Below are positions 54,800 through 63,027 of a stretch of 64,000 nt of DNA, one piece after another. The stretch covers positions 1 to 64,000 of the forward strand of contig JAIHAR010000008.1 of the NCBI GenBank assembly GCA_020054865.1, written 5' to 3'. Under the pieces are notes generated by a model. The model had not been told where the DNA came from. It did not search any database and saw nothing but the letters and a program-made list of their open reading frames with translations. Position 1 is the first letter of the stretch, and each line of letters opens with the position of its first letter. Source of the stretch: Deferribacteraceae bacterium. GTDB lineage: Bacteria; Chrysiogenota; Deferribacteres; Deferribacterales; Deferrivibrionaceae. A program made the position numbers and the translations under genes.

Positions 54800-56497
54800 T
54801 TAAACCTCCGAAAGCCTGACACTGATTTCTTTTTGTCTGTTTAATATATCTTGTATTTTTTTTAATGTTTCCATTGACTGCGATGGTGATAAATTCTTGG
54901 CTGACAGAAAGTTGATTAGCTTTCTCCTTTCCTGGTCAAGAAAATTGTCAACTATTTTATATTTATTTACGAGTGCAACTTTATAGTAGTCCTTTATATC
55001 AACAAACTTAGCTGTCATATTGGATATAGCTTCCCCGTAATCTGTGTCATTGAAAAGAGCAACGATATTACCATCATTATTTAAAATTTCAACAATTTTT
55101 TTAAAAATATTTTTATTTCTTTCATTCAAAAACATGTTTTCGTTAATATCTACCAGTAGCGAGTCGGCTATGTCTTCCGGGAGATTTAAAAGAGCAACCA
55201 AAAAAAACTCTTCACATAAATAGGAAATATCTGTTGCTTTTCTCTTTTTTTCATAAGTCTTTTGAGAATTAAATTCTGCATAAAGTATTTCTTTGTCAAT
55301 ATTAAATATTTTCGTTAATTGTTCTTCGTAGTAGTTCTTGCTAAAAGGGTCCTGTATTTTTTGTACTTTGCCGAAAAGTGTTTTTATATTTTGTTTTTTT
55401 TGCAGGTTATTTTCCGAATTCTTATACATTTGCGTAAAGAGAAAAATTAGGATATCTTGTTTTTTTTGCAATAGTTTTTTGAAATTTTCCGGATTTTTAC
55501 TTACAAATGTGTCCGGATCTTCACCTTTTGGCAAAAACACCACATTGGGGAAAAAATTTGATGCTATGCAGTTATCTACAGCCCTGAAAGTGGCATTCAA
55601 GCCTGCATTGTCCCCATCAAAAATTATAACACCTTCGTCGGAAAACCTTTTCAAAATTGCAGTTTGCTCTTTTGTGAATGAAGTACCCATCGGAGACACA
55701 ACGTTTTTATAACCTTCACTATAAAGTCTTATTGCGTCAAAAAAGCCCTCAACAATAAAGGAAAACTTGTTTTCTTTTATGTATTTTTTTGCAAGGTTAA
55801 GATTATATAAAGTTTCTCTTTTTTTAAAAAATTTTGATTCAGGGGAATTTACGTACTTTGGCATTGACCCGTCAAGGCTTCTTCCTGAAAAGGCTATTAC
55901 TTTGCCCGACTCATTTTTTATAGGGATTATCAGTCTTCCTGCAAATCTGAAAAAAAGCCTGCCTTCCTTCTTGTAAAAATTCCCACTGTCATATAATTCA
56001 CCAAGCGAAAAATTCTTAAGGAGATAGGAGATATCAAAGTGCGATGGGACATAACCTATATCAAATTCGTCAATTGTATCCGTGTTAAAATTCCTTTTTA
56101 AAAGGTATTCCATTGCAAATTTATTGGCAGATGAAAAAAGGGCCTTTTTTGCTTCTTTTATAATATATTCATTGATGGACAAAAACTCTTTTTTCCCTTT
56201 AATCTCTTCTTTTTTTACTTCGATACCGTATTTTTCTCCTAAAAATTCAACTGCTTCTACAAAGTCAAAGTTATGTATTTTCATTATAAAACCTATTGAG
56301 TTTCCGGAAGCGCCGCATCCGAAGCAGTGAAACAGGCCTTTATCTTCGCTTACGCTAAACGAAGGTGTTTTTTCGTGATGAAAAGGGCAAAGCCCCATAT
56401 GATTTCTTCCGCTTCTCTTTAAGTCCACATACTGAGATATAAGCTCAACTATATTAACACGCTCTAAAATTTCTTCCCTAACGCTGTCAGGAATCAT
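54800..56497 (-). CDS. dnaG: DNA primase
   Basis: Makes RNA primers for replication; 565 residues. The CHC2 zinc motif is C37, H40, C58, C61; the RNA polymerase domain has FAGRLIIPI, and the Toprim site has VEGFFDAIRLY and FDGDNAGLNA. The C-terminal helicase-binding part is present but diverged. The start overlaps the hydrolase-like gene by four bases. Together with rpoD it forms a macromolecular-synthesis operon without rpsU. Confidence 0.95.
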   Translation of the reverse strand: MIPDSVREEILERVNIVELISQYVDLKRSGRNHMGLCPFHHEKTPSFSVSEDKGLFHCFGCGASGNSIGFIMKIHNFDFVEAVEFLGEKYGIEVKKEEIKGKKEFLSINEYIIKEAKKALFSSANKFAMEYLLKRNFNTDTIDEFDIGYVPSHFDISYLLKNFSLGELYDSGNFYKKEGRLFFRFAGRLIIPIKNESGKVIAFSGRSLDGSMPKYVNSPESKFFKKRETLYNLNLAKKYIKENKFSFIVEGFFDAIRLYSEGYKNVVSPMGTSFTKEQTAILKRFSDEGVIIFDGDNAGLNATFRAVDNCIASNFFPNVVFLPKGEDPDTFVSKNPENFKKLLQKKQDILIFLFTQMYKNSENNLQKKQNIKTLFGKVQKIQDPFSKNYYEEQLTKIFNIDKEILYAEFNSQKTYEKKRKATDISYLCEEFFLVALLNLPEDIADSLLVDINENMFLNERNKNIFKKIVEILNNDGNIVALFNDTDYGEAISNMTAKFVDIKDYYKVALVNKYKIVDNFLDQERRKLINFLSAKNLSPSQSMETLKKIQDILNRQKEISVRLSEV

Positions 56498-57036
56498 TTA
56501 TTAATCTCCTCAGTTATCAGATTTGCAAAGTATTCAGGGAATTTAAGAAAAGGTGCAAATCCACCCTCTTCAAAGAGGTGAACCCTTGGAAAATCGAGCA
56601 GATCTACTATTTTTAGTGCATCATCTGTACTGAAAAGTTTGTTGTCAATTCCATAGATTAGATGAAATTTGCATTTAAATTTTTCTTTTTTCAGGAAGTA
56701 CTTTTTCCCTTTTAATTTACTAAAATCTATGTTTTCATTTAAATCTTTGACATCAATCCCAATCTTTTCGGCTATTTCCTTTAAACAAGCACTTGCTGTC
56801 CATGCTAAAAATCTGTCAAAATCAAGATAACAAGAAATTAAAAATACATCTTTTAAATAAGAACTATTTTCAATCAATTCAAAAAGTTTGAAGCATCCGC
56901 TGCCAAATCCTATAAGACATTCATAATTTTCGATTTTTGTATCTTTGTGAAATTCAATGTCCATAAAGGGGGAAAGCGCTTCCTTGATTTTATTTTTTTT
57001 AATAAAAACGTCTTCAAAAAACAAAAATTTATTCAT
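56494..57036 (-). CDS. alpha/beta-hydrolase-like protein, possibly inactive (BioG/BioH-like)
   Basis: A 180-residue protein with a nucleophile-elbow-like LIGFGSGCFKL (S46) and a C-terminal EEGGFAPFLKFPEYFANLI, which in active hydrolases reads GHAPFL; the catalytic histidine is replaced by Phe here. It is short and has no lid domain. It could be a degenerate BioG/BioH-type esterase for pimeloyl-ACP, or a binding protein. It is first in the run and overlaps dnaG by four bases. Confidence 0.55.
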   Translation of the reverse strand: MNKFLFFEDVFIKKNKIKEALSPFMDIEFHKDTKIENYECLIGFGSGCFKLFELIENSSYLKDVFLISCYLDFDRFLAWTASACLKEIAEKIGIDVKDLNENIDFSKLKGKKYFLKKEKFKCKFHLIYGIDNKLFSTDDALKIVDLLDFPRVHLFEEGGFAPFLKFPEYFANLITEEINK

Positions 57037-57087
57037 GTAAGCTAATCTATGGACATTCTTTATTTTTTCAAATATTATTTTTACACT

Positions 57088-58032
57088 ATGCTGGAAATTA
57101 GAAATTTAAATGTAATTTTAGAAAATATCAACAAAAGATTTTATATCTTAAGGGATATTTCTTTTTCTTTGGAAAAAAAGGAAATCCTGGGTTTAGTCGG
57201 TGAGTCAGGTAGTGGTAAGACTATTTTGGGTAAGACAATCCTTGGACTAATTAAAAGCCCGCTGAGAAAGATTTCAGGAGAAATTTACTTTAAAGAGGAA
57301 AAAATCAATGAAGAAAATATAAAAAATATTCGGGGTAAAAAAATTTCAATGATTTTTCAAAACCCCACTGCTTCTCTTAATCCGGTTTTTACTATTGAAA
57401 ACCAATTGATAGAAACTATTAAAAACTCAGCTCGAGGCATAACATATTCTGAAGCAAAAGAAAGAGCTGTCAATTTGCTTAAGAAGGTTGAAATTGACAA
57501 TCCTTTGCACAGATTAAAAAATTATCCGCACAATCTAAGTGGAGGTATGAATCAGAGGGTGATGATTGCCCTTGCTCTTGCTTCCAATCCTGAAATATTG
57601 ATAGCTGACGAGCCTACCACAGCGCTGGATGTTACCGTCCAGGCAAACATTATAAATCTTCTGAAAATGCTTAACTCTGATATGGGATTAAGTATAATTT
57701 TTATTACACATGATTTAAGTCTTATAAAAAAGATTGCAGACAGGGTTGCTGTTATTTATGCCGGTGAGATAGTGGAAGTTATTGAAAAAGATAGGCTTAT
57801 TGCTGAAAAATTCAGACACCCTTATTCAATGTTACTGAACAAATGTATCCCTGGACTACACAGCAGGGAAGAAAAACTCACAACGATTCCCGGTGAAATT
57901 ACTCAGAATACTGAAGAATATGAAAATAAATGTATTTTTTATGAAAGATGCCCGGTGAAAATTGAGATATGCCGTAACAAAAAGCCTGTTTTTAAATCCG
58001 GTTGCAAATGTTTTAATCCTGTATCTCAATAA
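57088..58032 (+). CDS. OppD/DppD-type peptide ABC transporter ATP-binding protein (orphan)
   Basis: ATPase of the oligopeptide/nickel transporter class, 314 residues from ATG 57088. Walker A GESGSGKT, NLSGGMNQRVMIALALA signature, Walker B ILIADEPTTALD and a C-terminal cysteine-rich tail with CIFYERCPVKIEICRNKKP, which in OppD/DppD binds an iron-sulfur cluster. No permease or second ATPase is nearby; the neighbours are unrelated. The ATG at 57049 would add 13 unusual residues; neither start has a clear ribosome site. Confidence 0.85.
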   Translation: MLEIRNLNVILENINKRFYILRDISFSLEKKEILGLVGESGSGKTILGKTILGLIKSPLRKISGEIYFKEEKINEENIKNIRGKKISMIFQNPTASLNPVFTIENQLIETIKNSARGITYSEAKERAVNLLKKVEIDNPLHRLKNYPHNLSGGMNQRVMIALALASNPEILIADEPTTALDVTVQANIINLLKMLNSDMGLSIIFITHDLSLIKKIADRVAVIYAGEIVEVIEKDRLIAEKFRHPYSMLLNKCIPGLHSREEKLTTIPGEITQNTEEYENKCIFYERCPVKIEICRNKKPVFKSGCKCFNPVSQ

Positions 58033-59110
58033 GCTGAAGGTTTGCAACATCTATTACACTTTCATCTTTTAATTTGAATATATCCCCCGCCTGCCTGATT
58101 AAAATTTTATTATCTTTTTTAAGTTTCAAATAACCCTCCATAATGAAAAATTTCTTGCCTTCAAGTTTTTTTACATCATTTATATCTTCCAAAAATATAA
58201 AACTGTCAGAAAAGTTTTCAGGAAAAATTTTTGAAAGTATTTTTCCAAAATATTGCCCCTTTTTTAGCCAGAATCTTATCACAAATATTTTATAATTTAA
58301 AATACATGCGCCTAATTGAAGGTAAAAAAGATAAAAGATAAAAATAACATACAGCCAGTATAGGCTGAATATCAATAACCCTATTTGTCCGTAAAGCATT
58401 TTGTAGATATTTATGTCGATAAAAGAGAAGTATATTTTGTTTAATGCAAATACCGTGAATGTGAATAGAAGTGAAATTGTAAAGGATAGCCAAAGTTTAA
58501 GCTTTTTGCCCGAAAGAATATAGTAACTTAAAAATACAGAAACGAAAAATATTAAAACAGGTGCCAAAAGAAGCTTTTGAGAGAGGGCTATAAATTTTGT
58601 CAAATCAATATTTAAAAAATTAAAAAAGAAGTTATGAACAAATATCAGGCTAAATTTCAATACGAGAGCGAAGATTAGGACTGCAAGACCTGATATGTTC
58701 AGCAAAAACGGCAGCAATAATCCCACTATTTTTTTTTGCCTTATATTCAATATGTTAACAAATGAAATATTGAGACTTTTTGAAAATAAAAGTGAAGTTA
58801 AAATGACTGAAAGAATTCCCGAAATACCTAGTGACAGAATATCCGCCTTTGAAGACTGTTCTATTATTTTGTATAAATAAAGCACAACATCTTCATTCAG
58901 GTTTGAAAGTGATGTTAAAATTTGAAAAAGAAGATTACTGTTTGAAAGTGCAATAAAATTTGAAATAGTAAGCAGTATCAAAAAGGCCGGTACAAGTGAT
59001 AATATAAAATAAAATGTCAGCGCTCCAGCATTTAGCAGAATGTTATTTTGATTTGCCGAGTAAATTGCAAGCAGAATGATTGAAAATAATCTTTTAAGAT
59101 AATTCATCAT
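58013..59110 (-). CDS. YihY/BrkB-family inner-membrane protein
   Basis: Membrane protein of 365 residues with about six helices in the first 270 residues, starting GALTFYFILSLVPAFLILL, which is the YihY/RNase-BN-like family pattern. The last 80 residues are a soluble tail. The family's role is unknown and the old RNase BN name is an error. GAGGT lies ten bases before ATG 59110; the frame continues upstream to 59188 without support. It overlaps the ATPase gene by 20 bases. Confidence 0.8.
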   Translation of the reverse strand: MMNYLKRLFSIILLAIYSANQNNILLNAGALTFYFILSLVPAFLILLTISNFIALSNSNLLFQILTSLSNLNEDVVLYLYKIIEQSSKADILSLGISGILSVILTSLLFSKSLNISFVNILNIRQKKIVGLLLPFLLNISGLAVLIFALVLKFSLIFVHNFFFNFLNIDLTKFIALSQKLLLAPVLIFFVSVFLSYYILSGKKLKLWLSFTISLLFTFTVFALNKIYFSFIDINIYKMLYGQIGLLIFSLYWLYVIFIFYLFYLQLGACILNYKIFVIRFWLKKGQYFGKILSKIFPENFSDSFIFLEDINDVKKLEGKKFFIMEGYLKLKKDNKILIRQAGDIFKLKDESVIDVANLQLIEIQD

Positions 59111-59272
59111 AGCTGATGATACCTCAAAAATTTTTATAAATCCATTTTTATGTGTAAAGATTATACAAGGTGTGTAAAAAATATACATATTTTGAAAGGA
59201 ATTACTGAAATTATCGTGCTATTATTGTGGCATGAAATATGAATATAGTTTTAAAAAAAAGGAGGTATATCT

Positions 59273-60106
59273 ATGAGTTTTAGAAAAATTGTTTCCTTGA
59301 CAACATTGTTGTCTTTTCTTGTGATGTGTTATACGGGACTTATTTTGATTATAGTTCCCGAGGGCAGGGTCGCTTACTGGGCAGGCTGGCAACTTTTGGG
59401 GCTTACGAAATCTCAATACAGTGAACTGCATACTGCAACTTCATTGCTATTTCTGTTAGCTTCAATTCTTCATATTTATTTAAACTGGAAAGCGATTGTG
59501 CAGTACATGAAAAACAAAGCCAAAAATTTTGTTCTTTTTACGCCAAACTTTATCGCTGCACTCATTATAACATCAGCAGTATTCTTGGGAGCATATTATA
59601 AAGTAAGCCCATTCAGTGATCTGTTTATCTGGCAGTCCGATATTGATGATTACTGGGCAGACAGATACGGTGAGCCGCCTTTTGGACATGCGGAACTTGT
59701 GGGTCTGAAAAATTTTACAAAAAAACTTGACCTTGATTTCAATAAGGTTGAAGAGATTCTCAAATCAAATTCAATAGTCTATGACAGTCCCAATGAAACA
59801 ATTCTTCAGATTGCCAAGAAAAACAATATGACACCTCAGGATTTATATTTGAAAATAAAAGATGCAAAAGTGCCCAAGGACGATGAAAAAAGTACAGAGG
59901 ATAAGATTCCCGCTGAAGGCTCAGGACTTGGAAATAAAAGCTTTTCACTCGTAATTGAGAAGTATGGTCTTGACAGGGAAATGGTAGCTAAGAATCTTAA
60001 AAAAGCAGGCGTTGAATTTAATGAAAACAGTCTGATGAAGGATATGGCATCTCAGATAGGGGTTACCCCTATAGACCTTTTTATGATAATGAAGAAGGGG
60101 CGTTAA
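59273..60106 (+). CDS. DUF4405 membrane protein with two similar C-terminal modules
   Basis: The 277 residues have about three membrane helices (residues 5-30, 50-70, 85-105), the middle one with HTATSLLFLLASILHIYLNW, so two histidines could hold heme as in b-type cytochromes. WQSDIDDYWADRYGEPPFGH follows. Two related modules of about 45 residues end the protein (each with N-x-x-x-x-I or M-x-x-x-I-A/G, then MTPQDLYLKIKDA and VTPIDLFMIMKKG). AAAGGAGG precedes the ATG. Function unknown; a terminator overlaps its stop. Confidence 0.72.
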   Translation: MSFRKIVSLTTLLSFLVMCYTGLILIIVPEGRVAYWAGWQLLGLTKSQYSELHTATSLLFLLASILHIYLNWKAIVQYMKNKAKNFVLFTPNFIAALIITSAVFLGAYYKVSPFSDLFIWQSDIDDYWADRYGEPPFGHAELVGLKNFTKKLDLDFNKVEEILKSNSIVYDSPNETILQIAKKNNMTPQDLYLKIKDAKVPKDDEKSTEDKIPAEGSGLGNKSFSLVIEKYGLDREMVAKNLKKAGVEFNENSLMKDMASQIGVTPIDLFMIMKKGR

Positions 60107-60118
60107 GCCCCTTTTTTT
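60095..60118 (+). terminator. rho-independent terminator overlapping the DUF4405 stop codon
   Basis: AAGGGGC (60095-60101) pairs with GCCCCTT (60107-60113) around GTTAA, and seven Ts follow. The stop TAA (60104-60106) lies in the loop. Confidence 0.85.
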
Positions 60119-60734
60119 AAAATATACTTTGATAATCTTTTGATTCAAAATCGGCAACGTACCCTTTGGAAAAATTTATTACTTCATTTAAGCTGATTTT
60201 TCCGTTTATATAATCCACAAAAATATCTTTTGGTATATATATGTCAATTGTTTCAAACTTTTTTGGCTTTAACATTTCGTTGATGTTTTCATATATTCCA
60301 TACGTACCACTTACTAAAAAGCCCATAAAATTATTATCGGCAATAAGTTTTTCACTCTTAACCGATTTTAGTGCAAATACTGCATCTTTGACGAGTTTGT
60401 TTGCCACAAGAAGTCCTCGAACTTTTTTTGAAATATTTTTGCCTGCATCAACATTTTCATGTTCCAGAGAAAGAAACAGCCAAAAGTTGCCGTCCTGATA
60501 AATGCAGTCAATACACGTAGAACCTTTTGTAAATCCAACACCATTTAGTTGAAGCCCAAGGTTATATTCGCCAAATTTTTGCGCTATCCGGTTCAGCTCA
60601 TCGGTGTATTGTGCCTTTAATTGCCTTGTAAAGCTGTTTTGTGGATTGAAGACATAATCTGAATAAGTTACAAACTTTTTGCTACTGCAGGAGATAAACA
60701 CAAAAATTGACATGATTATTAAATATTTTTTCAT
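60117..60734 (-). CDS. lipoprotein of unknown function
   Basis: From ATG 60734 (GAGGTG upstream) the protein has 205 residues: MKKYLIIMSIFVFISCSSKK, with a lipobox Cys at 16, then a soluble alpha/beta region with no motif that I recognise. It may face the periplasm from either membrane. It is 105 bases downstream of the gene at 60840 and separated by a terminator, so it has its own promoter. Confidence 0.65.
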   Translation of the reverse strand: MKKYLIIMSIFVFISCSSKKFVTYSDYVFNPQNSFTRQLKAQYTDELNRIAQKFGEYNLGLQLNGVGFTKGSTCIDCIYQDGNFWLFLSLEHENVDAGKNISKKVRGLLVANKLVKDAVFALKSVKSEKLIADNNFMGFLVSGTYGIYENINEMLKPKKFETIDIYIPKDIFVDYINGKISLNEVINFSKGYVADFESKDYQSIF

Positions 60735-60810
60735 ATAACACCTCTTTGGATAAGGTAAATGAGAGGTGGTCAAAAATCAATAATTAACTTTTCTTATAAA
60801 ATGAAAGAAT

Positions 60811-60841
60811 AAAAAAAAACCGGCAAGTGCCGGCTTTTTTT
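60811..60841 (-). terminator. terminator after the Gly-rich secreted protein gene (bidirectional)
   Basis: CCGGC (60820-60824) and GCCGG (60829-60833) form a stem with loop AAGT, flanked by A- and T-runs on both sides, so it would work on either strand. It ends the minus-strand gene at 60840. Confidence 0.8.
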
Positions 60842-61265
60842 AGTTGTTTGTTTTGAATGGGCCTACTACCTGACCAAAAGGATTTAATCTAAATTGAAAC
60901 TTGTTGCCGGAAGCATCAACTACGTCAGCAAAGTATATTGTCCCTCTTGGCATATCAAATGATTTTACTTCCTGTATTTTGTAGCCTTTAAAATTTTCTT
61001 CAACATACTTTGTAATTTCCTGTGTAGCTTCTTCTTTTGTGAAGCTCTTTGCTTCTGCTGCAAATTGCCCTCTTGGTCCTTTAAAGCCTTTCATACCTCT
61101 TGGACCCATACCAAATCCTCCATAGCCTGGACAGTTGCCGGGACCGAAATTACCCTGATATCCCATGCCGTTACCCATTTTGTAGCCCATACCATATCCT
61201 GGGCCATAAGCATAAACTGATGCTCCTAAAGCTAAGATTGCTGCAAAAACCAATAACTTTTTCAT
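60840..61265 (-). CDS. secreted Gly/Met-rich protein with PepSY-like C-terminus
   Basis: The 141-residue protein has a signal peptide (LLVFAAILALGASVYA), a low-complexity Gly/Met/Pro/Tyr region at about 20-70 (GYGMGYKMGNGMGYQGNFGP), and a C-terminal domain (FTKEEATQEITKYVEENFKGY) that may be PepSY-like. Met-rich stretches can bind copper, but this is inference. A strong AGGAGG and a sigma-54-type promoter lie upstream. Its gene ends in a strong terminator, so it is a single-gene unit. Confidence 0.75.
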   Translation of the reverse strand: MKKLLVFAAILALGASVYAYGPGYGMGYKMGNGMGYQGNFGPGNCPGYGGFGMGPRGMKGFKGPRGQFAAEAKSFTKEEATQEITKYVEENFKGYKIQEVKSFDMPRGTIYFADVVDASGNKFQFRLNPFGQVVGPFKTNN

Positions 61266-61300
61266 AACTGCCTCCTTTGTTGTTTTGTTGCAGATATATG

Positions 61301-61317
61301 AGCATCATGCGTGCCAA
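61301..61317 (-). promoter_or_regulatory. sigma-54-type promoter for the Gly/Met-rich protein
   Basis: On the minus strand TTGGCACGCATGATGCT has GG and GC separated by ten bases, as in -24/-12 promoters (consensus TGGCACG-N4-TTGC), with one mismatch in the second box. The start would be near 61290, 25 bases before the ATG. No enhancer site is identified. Confidence 0.6.
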
Positions 61318-61457
61318 AATATTTGTTAGGTTTAATATGTTGATAATAAAGAATTTAATAAAAAAATCGAAAAAAATATGTGTGAAAAGGTAACACTATG
61401 TGTAATTTTTATACATTTATTATGAATTAAGTTTAAACAACATTCGGCAAAATAGAC

Positions 61458-61486
61458 TTGAAAATGTGTATTAAAAAGGCTAATGA
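61458..61486 (+). promoter_or_regulatory. possible sigma-70 promoter for the methyltransferase gene
   Basis: TTGAAA (61458-61463) and TAATGA (61481-61486) are 17 bases apart, 29 bases ahead of ATG 61515. The match is moderate and the region is AT-rich. Confidence 0.35.
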
Positions 61487-61514
61487 GTGTTTTTGTTAAG
61501 AAAAGGGGAAAGTT

Positions 61515-62342
61515 ATGAACTACATTTACAAAATACTCGATTCAGGTGAAGAGAGAAAGCTTGAGCAACTTGGTGATTTAATAATTGACCGCCCCTGCGC
61601 TCAGGCATTCTGGCCAAAAATGAAAGATGAAAGATTCTGGAATAAGGCAGATGTGATATTTGAAAGAGGTGACAATAATATATGGCACTTCAAAAATAAA
61701 AAAATTGATTCAAAGGTTGTCAAATATCACAAGTATTTTTTCAAACTAAAATTTACAGACTTTGGTCATATCGGAATATTTCCGGAACATAAGACTACAT
61801 GGGAATTGATTGAGAAAAATGCCGTTCAGGGACAGAAAATGATCAATTTGTTTGGTTATACAGGTGGAGCAACTATTGCAGGTGCAGCATCAGGGGCGCT
61901 TGTTACACATGTAGATGCATCACAAAAAATAAATGATTGGGCAAAAGAGAATATTGAGCTTAACAATATTGATGTTAAAAGTGTTAGATGGATTACGGAT
62001 GATGTAATTAAATTTTTAAAGAGGGAAGTGAAAAGGGGGAATAAATACGATGCTTTTGTTATGGACCCGCCCACTTTTGGAAGGGGGAGCAAAGGTGAAG
62101 TTTTTAAAATAGAAAGAGATTTGTCAAAAATTATGGAGCTTGTAGTTGAGCTGATGTCAGAGGATTGCAAATATGTAACTTTGTCATGCCATACTCCGGG
62201 ATTTACGCCAAAAGTGTTGGAAAACATACTATTTTCATACCTCAAAAATAGGGGTGGCAAAATCTTTTGTGAAGAGCTTCTAATCCCTTCTGACACTTTT
62301 GATATCCCGTCAGGGGCTGTTGCCTGCTGGGTTGGCAAATGA
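61515..62342 (+). CDS. class I SAM-dependent methyltransferase, RlmI/RlmK-like
   Basis: Probable RNA methyltransferase of 275 residues. The cofactor part has MINLFGYTGGATIAGA (motif I), VDASQKINDWAKEN (motif II) and the catalytic-type FVMDPPTFGRGSKGE. It matches the RlmI/RlmK class but lacks their N-terminal PUA domain. GGGGAAAG precedes the ATG. It overlaps the pseudouridine synthase gene by four bases, which supports an rRNA substrate. Confidence 0.82.
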   Translation: MNYIYKILDSGEERKLEQLGDLIIDRPCAQAFWPKMKDERFWNKADVIFERGDNNIWHFKNKKIDSKVVKYHKYFFKLKFTDFGHIGIFPEHKTTWELIEKNAVQGQKMINLFGYTGGATIAGAASGALVTHVDASQKINDWAKENIELNNIDVKSVRWITDDVIKFLKREVKRGNKYDAFVMDPPTFGRGSKGEVFKIERDLSKIMELVVELMSEDCKYVTLSCHTPGFTPKVLENILFSYLKNRGGKIFCEELLIPSDTFDIPSGAVACWVGK

Positions 62343-63019
62343 ACATAATTTATTATGACAATCATATTGTAGTTGTTAATAAACCATCAGGTATTCCTAC
62401 CCAAAAGTCCAGGGAGCATTTTGAAAATTTGGAAGATAATATAAGAGATTGGTTAAAAATAAAATTTAATAAGCCTGGCAATGTTTTTCTCCATGCTGTG
62501 CACAGACTTGACCTGCAAACTGGTGGCATTGTGGTTTTTGCAAAAACAGAAAAAGCGCTTAAAAGGCTGAATGAAATCATAAAAGATGGTGAATTTCACA
62601 AAACATATCTGGCAGTAATTGAAAATTCGCCCACAATAAAAAATGGCACTCTTAAGCATTATCTCCTGCATAAAAATCATTTTACTGAGGTTTCTGACGT
62701 TAAAAAAGATGGTTTCAAAAAGGCGTTGCTTGAGTATAGTATTATAGGGGAAAACAATGGTATGTATCTTGCGAAAATAAAACTGCATACAGGTCGTTAT
62801 CATCAGATAAGAGCACAGTTTTCATTTATAGGCTCACCGGTTTTGGGGGATAAAAAATATGGAAGCAAATCAATCTATTCAAAAGATAAAATAGCCCTGA
62901 TTCATAGTGAAGTATCATTTATCCACCCAGTGAAAAAGGAAAAAATAACTTTTAAGGTAGAGCTTCCTGACGAATGGCCATGGAACATATTTGACAGAGA
63001 AGAGAAAGAGAGGCGTTAG
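62339..63019 (+). CDS. RluA-family pseudouridine synthase
   Basis: Converts uridine to pseudouridine in rRNA or tRNA; 226 residues. VVVNKPSGIPTQ at the start, the catalytic Asp in HAVHRLDLQTGGIVVFA, and HTGRYHQIRAQFSFIGSPVLGDKKYG are typical. It has no S4 domain, like RluA, TruC and some RluC-like proteins, so the target position is not predictable. Start overlaps the methyltransferase stop. Confidence 0.88.
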   Translation: MNIIYYDNHIVVVNKPSGIPTQKSREHFENLEDNIRDWLKIKFNKPGNVFLHAVHRLDLQTGGIVVFAKTEKALKRLNEIIKDGEFHKTYLAVIENSPTIKNGTLKHYLLHKNHFTEVSDVKKDGFKKALLEYSIIGENNGMYLAKIKLHTGRYHQIRAQFSFIGSPVLGDKKYGSKSIYSKDKIALIHSEVSFIHPVKKEKITFKVELPDEWPWNIFDREEKERR

Positions 63020-63027
63020 CCCCTCTT
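63006..63027 (+). terminator. hairpin between convergent genes
   Basis: AAGAGAGGC (63006-63014) and GCCCCTCTT (63019-63027) form a nine-pair stem with one mismatch around GTTA; the TAG stop of the plus gene is in it. There is no T-tract on the plus strand, so termination is uncertain. Confidence 0.4.

Noticed and set aside
58013-59188. Ribonuclease BN activity for the YihY-type protein
   Set aside because: It is a membrane family once misnamed RNase BN; no metal-binding nuclease motif is present.
59220-59272. Possible sigma-54 promoter TGGCATG ahead of the DUF4405 gene
   Set aside because: The GG has GA instead of GC ten bases later, so the -12 box fails.
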